Assembly (NCBI GenBank): GCA_951217055.1
Contig: OX578286.1
Coordinates: 34,325,307 to 34,389,306, forward strand
Origin: Gerris lacustris
Taxonomy: Eukaryota > Arthropoda > Insecta > Hemiptera > Gerridae
Direction of reading: 5' to 3'
Length of the DNA: 64,000 bases
Shown here: in pieces, positions 60,440 through 64,000 of the stretch
Position numbering within the stretch: position 1 is the stretch's first letter
Layout of the letters: every line of letters starts with the position of its first letter
The notes under the pieces: generated by a model
Told to the model about the DNA's origin: nothing
Seen by the model: only the letters and a program-made list of their open reading frames with translations
The model's database searches: none
Made by a program: the position numbers and the translations under genes

Positions 60440-61235
60440 AATATGTTATTTAGGTACTCAACAAATATTGGGTTCTCCTTTATGCACAGAGAACCCTTTA
60501 CCAACATTTATCAAATGATGGATTCTACCTTATGCACAGAGAACCCTTTAAAATTTCTTATCAAATGATGGGTTCTACCTTATGCACAGAGAACCCTTTA
60601 CAATTTCTTATCAAATGATGGGTTCTACCTTATGCACAGAGAACCCTTTACAATTTCTTATAAAATGATGGGTTCTACCTTATGCACAGAGAACCCTTTA
60701 CAATCTCGTATCAAATGATGGGTTCTACCTTATGCACAGAGAACCCTTTACAATTTCTTATCAAGTGATGGGTTCTACCTTATGTACAGAGAACCCTTTA
60801 ACCAACTCTTATCAAATGATGGGTTCTACCTTATGCACAGAGAACCCTTTACAATCTCGTATCAAATGATGGGTTCTACCTTATGCACAGAGAACCCTTT
60901 ACAATTTCTTATCAAATGATGGGTTCTACCTTATGCACAGAGAACCCTTTACAATCTCGTATCAAATGATGGGTTCTACCTTATGCACAGAGAACCTTTT
61001 ACCAACTCTTATTAAATGATGGGTTCTACCTTATGCACAGAGAACCATTTAACAAATTCTTATCAAATGATGAGTTCTACCTTATGTACAGAGAACCCTT
61101 TACCAACTCTTATCAAATGATGGTTTCTACCTTATGCACAGAGAACCCTTTACAAACTCTTATCAAATGATGGGTTCTACCTTTATGCACAGGAAACCCT
61201 TCACCAAGTCTCTCCCAAATAATGGGTTCCATTTT
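60440..61235 (+). repeat. 50-bp tandem array, ~15 units
   Basis: GATGGGTTCTACCTTATGCA, then CAGAGAACCCTTTA, then a variable CAATTTCTTATCAAAT. Each unit contains GGGTTCT and its inverse AGAACCC, so every unit can form a hairpin around ACCTTATGCACAG. Two linker types alternate (ACAATTTCTT, ACAATCTCGT, ACCAACTCTT). Confidence 0.95.
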
Positions 61236-61239
61236 ATGC

Positions 61240-61795
61240 AAAAGGAACTGTTTTAAAATGTATAATGCTGATGTAATCTTGTAATAATCCTTATAAGCGA
61301 ATAAAATAACTATCTTTATATATCAGATAAAAATGTCTTATCTGTCTGAGCATCGAACTAAGGTACTTTAGTTAAACTATAGTTCATGAAGAGCGTCTTT
61401 AATTAATAATTAAAGGAAATGAAGATTAATTCCTTTCATTCGAAAAACAATAGTATGAAAGAATTAGCTGAAAAGCTTTTTTGAACTTAACCATCCCATT
61501 CATCAAGTTTAGATTGCACCTTCCTATGCTTTGTTTGGGAAATGGCCTTTGTTCTTTTAAGATGTATTTTACTAAGAAGCATGATTTCTCTCAGGTCCAC
61601 GTGGATAATGAAAAGAAACAACACGTGGACACCAGGTGTTATAAAAACCAAAAGGAAAGAAAATAAAAATCTAAATATCATTTTGAAAAAACAACATCTG
61701 CCATATTGTCTTTGAAAGAAATGAAAGCATTAAGAATGAAAGCAATGCCATATGTATAGACTTCCGTGGTTGAAATCATGATAATCTAGATTTTC
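61240..61795. other. A+T-rich spacer, no recognised feature
   Basis: Overlapping open frames on both strands at 61481-61681 match no recognised family. Confidence 0.3.
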
Positions 61796-61799
61796 CTGT

Positions 61800-62325
61800 A
61801 AAAGAGCTTCTACCACTGGCAGCATTATCAGAGATGTCAAACATCTTCTAAAACTAATTCGTTCAAGAGTATGCTTTATTAGCGATGTATTGCTTCCGCC
61901 ACTGGTAGAATCTTTAAAAAACTAATTTTTTTAAGAGTATACTCTATTAGCGATGTTTTGATTCCACCCCTGGTAGAATCTTTTAAAAAGTAATTCGATT
62001 AAGATTTTATTGTATTGACGATGTTTTGCTTCCAACCAGGGTCTTTTAATCGAGCAACATTTTACGGCAATAATGGCCTGACAATACATCTGCACAGCCC
62101 AGCAACATTTCCGGCAATGTGTTACCGGCATTATACTATATAGACATATTGCCAGGCCATATTGCCAGTAATATTTCTGGACTATAAGCAATGTAGTCTG
62201 GCCATTATTACCAGCTTCGTTGTGCAAAAGGGGCTAGTGTACAAGCCCCTTTTGCACAAAGAGGCTGGTAATAAATTGAAGCATCTTAAAAAACTCATTC
62301 GTTTAAGAGTATGTATATGCTTTAT
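61800..62325 (+). repeat. Degenerate ~70-80-bp tandem repeat split by a foldback insertion
   Basis: TAATTCG or similar, AAGAGTATGCTTTATTAGCG and CCACTGGTAGAATC recur three times (61850, 61920, 61990). The pattern resumes at ~62285 (CTCATTCGTTTAAGAGTATG). Between them, ~62045-62270 has inverted ends (GGCAATAATGGCCTGAC against CTGGCCATTATTACC) and a perfect hairpin CAAAAGGGGCTAGTGTACAA / GCCCCTTTTG. Confidence 0.65.
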
Positions 62326-62469
62326 ATAGTAGCTCCATTTCGCTTTCACAAAAAGAAGCATATATTTGGTTAAGCATTGTCCCTTTATAGCCCTTAAATC
62401 TCCGATAAATCTCAAATCTTTTAGATGATGATGAAAACCTCTATAGGAAACCCGGGATAGACATAGGGC

Positions 62470-63290
62470 TAAACTCTAACTATCTTAGACCATCATTAAC
62501 CAACTTAGAACTTCTTTAACCATTAGACCACCTTTAACTCTAACCATCTTAGACCTTCTTCAACCATTTTAGATCTTCATTAACCAACTTAGAACTTCTT
62601 TAACCATTAGACCACCTTTAACTCTAACCATCTTAGACCTTCTTCAACCATTTTAGATCTTCATTAACCAACTTAGAACTTCTTTAACCATTAGACCACT
62701 TTTAACTCTAACCATCTTAGACCTTCTTCAACCATTTTAGATCTTCATTAACCAACTTAGAACTTCTTTAACCATTAGACCACCTTTAACTCTAACCATC
62801 TTAGACCTTCTTCAACCATTTTAGATCTTCATTAACCAACTTAGAACTTCTTTAACCATTAGACCACTTTTAACTCTAACCATCTTAGACCTTCTTCAAC
62901 CATTTTAGATCTTCATTAACCAACTTAGAACTTCTTTAACCATTAGACCACTTTTAACTCTAACCATCTTAGACCTTCTTCAACCATTTTAGACCTTCAT
63001 TAACCAACTTAGAACTTCTTTAACCATTAGACCACTTTTAACTCTAACCCTCTAAGACCTTCATCAACCATTTTAGACCTTCATTGAACAACTTAGAACT
63101 TCTTTAACCATTAGACCACTTTTAACTCTAACCATCTAAGACCTTCATCAACCATTTTAGACCTTCATTGAACAACTTAGAACTTCTTTAACCATTGGAA
63201 TACCTTTAACTCTTATCATCATAGACCTTCTTCAACCATTTTAGACCTTCATAAACAACTTGCAACTTCTTTAACTATTAGACCATCTCT
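62470..63290 (+). repeat. 84-bp tandem array, ~9 units, built from ~21-bp subunits
   Basis: TAACTCTAACCATCTTAGAC recurs at 84-bp spacing (62535, 62619 and so on). Within each unit four related parts of ~21 bp follow the pattern AACCAT-TTAGACC-TTCTT, so the 84-bp unit is itself a higher-order form of an older 21-bp repeat. Confidence 0.95.
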
Positions 63291-63294
63291 AACT

Positions 63295-63640
63295 ATTACC
63301 TACGAAACCTTGGTAAATACAACTAACTTACACTTATATTACCTATAAACGTTATTACCTAATAAAGAACTAATTTAAATAACTCAATACTAGAGTACCC
63401 TTTACAATAGGTGTACACATCTTATCAATTCACTGTAATTCACTTAATCAACCCTTAGCGTGTTTTTAATTAGTGTACTAATTATGGTTATTAATTAGTA
63501 CCTATAAAACTCTGATTATCATTTGAGGTCCGGTACAAATTTACTTGTTTTAAGTAAATTAGTTGCCTCGAAGCAAAAATTTAATTATTTTCCCACTTAT
63601 ATTTGTTTACTACTTATAAAGAATTTTTTTGCCTAAATAA
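63295..63640. other. A+T-rich spacer, no recognised feature
   Basis: No repeat or coding signal recognised. Confidence 0.3.
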
Positions 63641-63644
63641 TAAC

Positions 63645-63803
63645 GGCACTTCTTTAGATAGTTACTCCCAATGTTTTTTTATAGCCACCAACAAAAGCAA
63701 TAGCCAGTAACAATCTAAAGAAGGTGCACGGAATGTTCTTCTTTTCCCCTTATAAAAACTGAAGTGTGATATTCCTTTGTGCCAAAGTACATTGGACAAA
63801 ACA
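63645..63803 (+). mobile_element. Family A foldback MITE, copy 12 (left part), running into a new array
   Basis: GGCACTTCTTTAGATAGTTA, first hairpin, GGTGCACGGAATGTTC, then the core GCCAAAGTACATTGGAC. At AAACAT it switches to the 64-bp array at 63804. Confidence 0.85.
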
Positions 63804-64000
63804 TTTACACATTAAAGCAATTTTAATTGCTGGTTTTCTTGGTCCATTTAAAAAATAAGACAAGGGATTTACACATTAAAGCAATTTTAATTGCTGGTTT
63901 TCTTGGTCCATTTAAAAAATAAGACAAGGGATTTACACATTAAAGCAATTTTAATTGCTGGTTTTCTTGGTCCATTTAAAAAATAAGACAAGGGATTTAC
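63804..64000 (+). repeat. 64-bp tandem array, three identical units, cut by the window end
   Basis: TTTACACATTAAAGCAATTT recurs at 63804, 63868, 63932 and again at 63996. The three units appear identical, so the array is young and probably continues to the right. The unit includes AAATAAGACAAGGGAT, similar to the reverse of the family A core (TATTAAGACAAAGGGATG). Confidence 0.95.

Overview
This is an A+T-rich, repeat-dominated stretch of animal nuclear DNA, most likely from an insect. The only gene supported with confidence is spliced, with a protein most like the Arl4 GTPases. The rest is non-autonomous transposons, SINE-like sequences, long (AT)n tracts and about fifteen tandem arrays. There is no sign of bacterial, organellar or viral gene organisation. 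The order of insect cannot be fixed from the sequence.

Layout. 1-3340: an Arl4-type small GTPase on the minus strand (coding exons 3316-2898 and 846-666, joined 199 aa), with a ~2 kb repeat-bearing intron and a probable 5' UTR splice acceptor just upstream of the ATG. 4.5-20 kb: a foldback element, a 5S rRNA-derived SINE ending in (TA)n, short foldback elements (called family A here), tRNA-type SINEs, a TTAA-flanked MITE, a 1.1 kb TIR element, a LINE reverse-transcriptase relic and a cluster of a ~0.6 kb repeat (family B). 19.6-24.6 kb: two arrays grown inside family A copies, plus an unrelated ~25-bp array with a 126-bp higher-order period. 25-36 kb: more family A and B copies, TIR elements, a 250-bp (AT)n tract and a 77/67-bp array. 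36-48 kb: a decayed transposon with an N-terminal coding remnant, a 21-bp array, and nested foldback elements, one holding an exon-like cassette in both arms. 48-56 kb: (AT)n, a 35-copy 57-bp satellite derived from the end of family B, and a 64-bp array. 56-64 kb: a palindromic MITE, the second copy of a ~0.7 kb repeat, a cluster of NK-2-type homeodomain motifs, and 50-, 84- and 64-bp arrays.

The main theme is the birth of satellites from transposons. Family A (at least 12 copies) carries several head-to-tail and inverted copies of one ~20-bp motif. In at least two copies the interior has expanded into a 46-bp array (23 units) or a 74-bp array, and two other copies are partial dimers that look like intermediates. 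Family B shows the same at its hairpin end, giving a 57-bp satellite with a 171-bp three-unit higher-order period. Several array periods are multiples of three, which creates long but spurious open frames, including one of 701 codons.

Limits: copy boundaries, family assignments and percent identities were judged by eye. Superfamily names are inferences from terminal repeats and target-site duplications.
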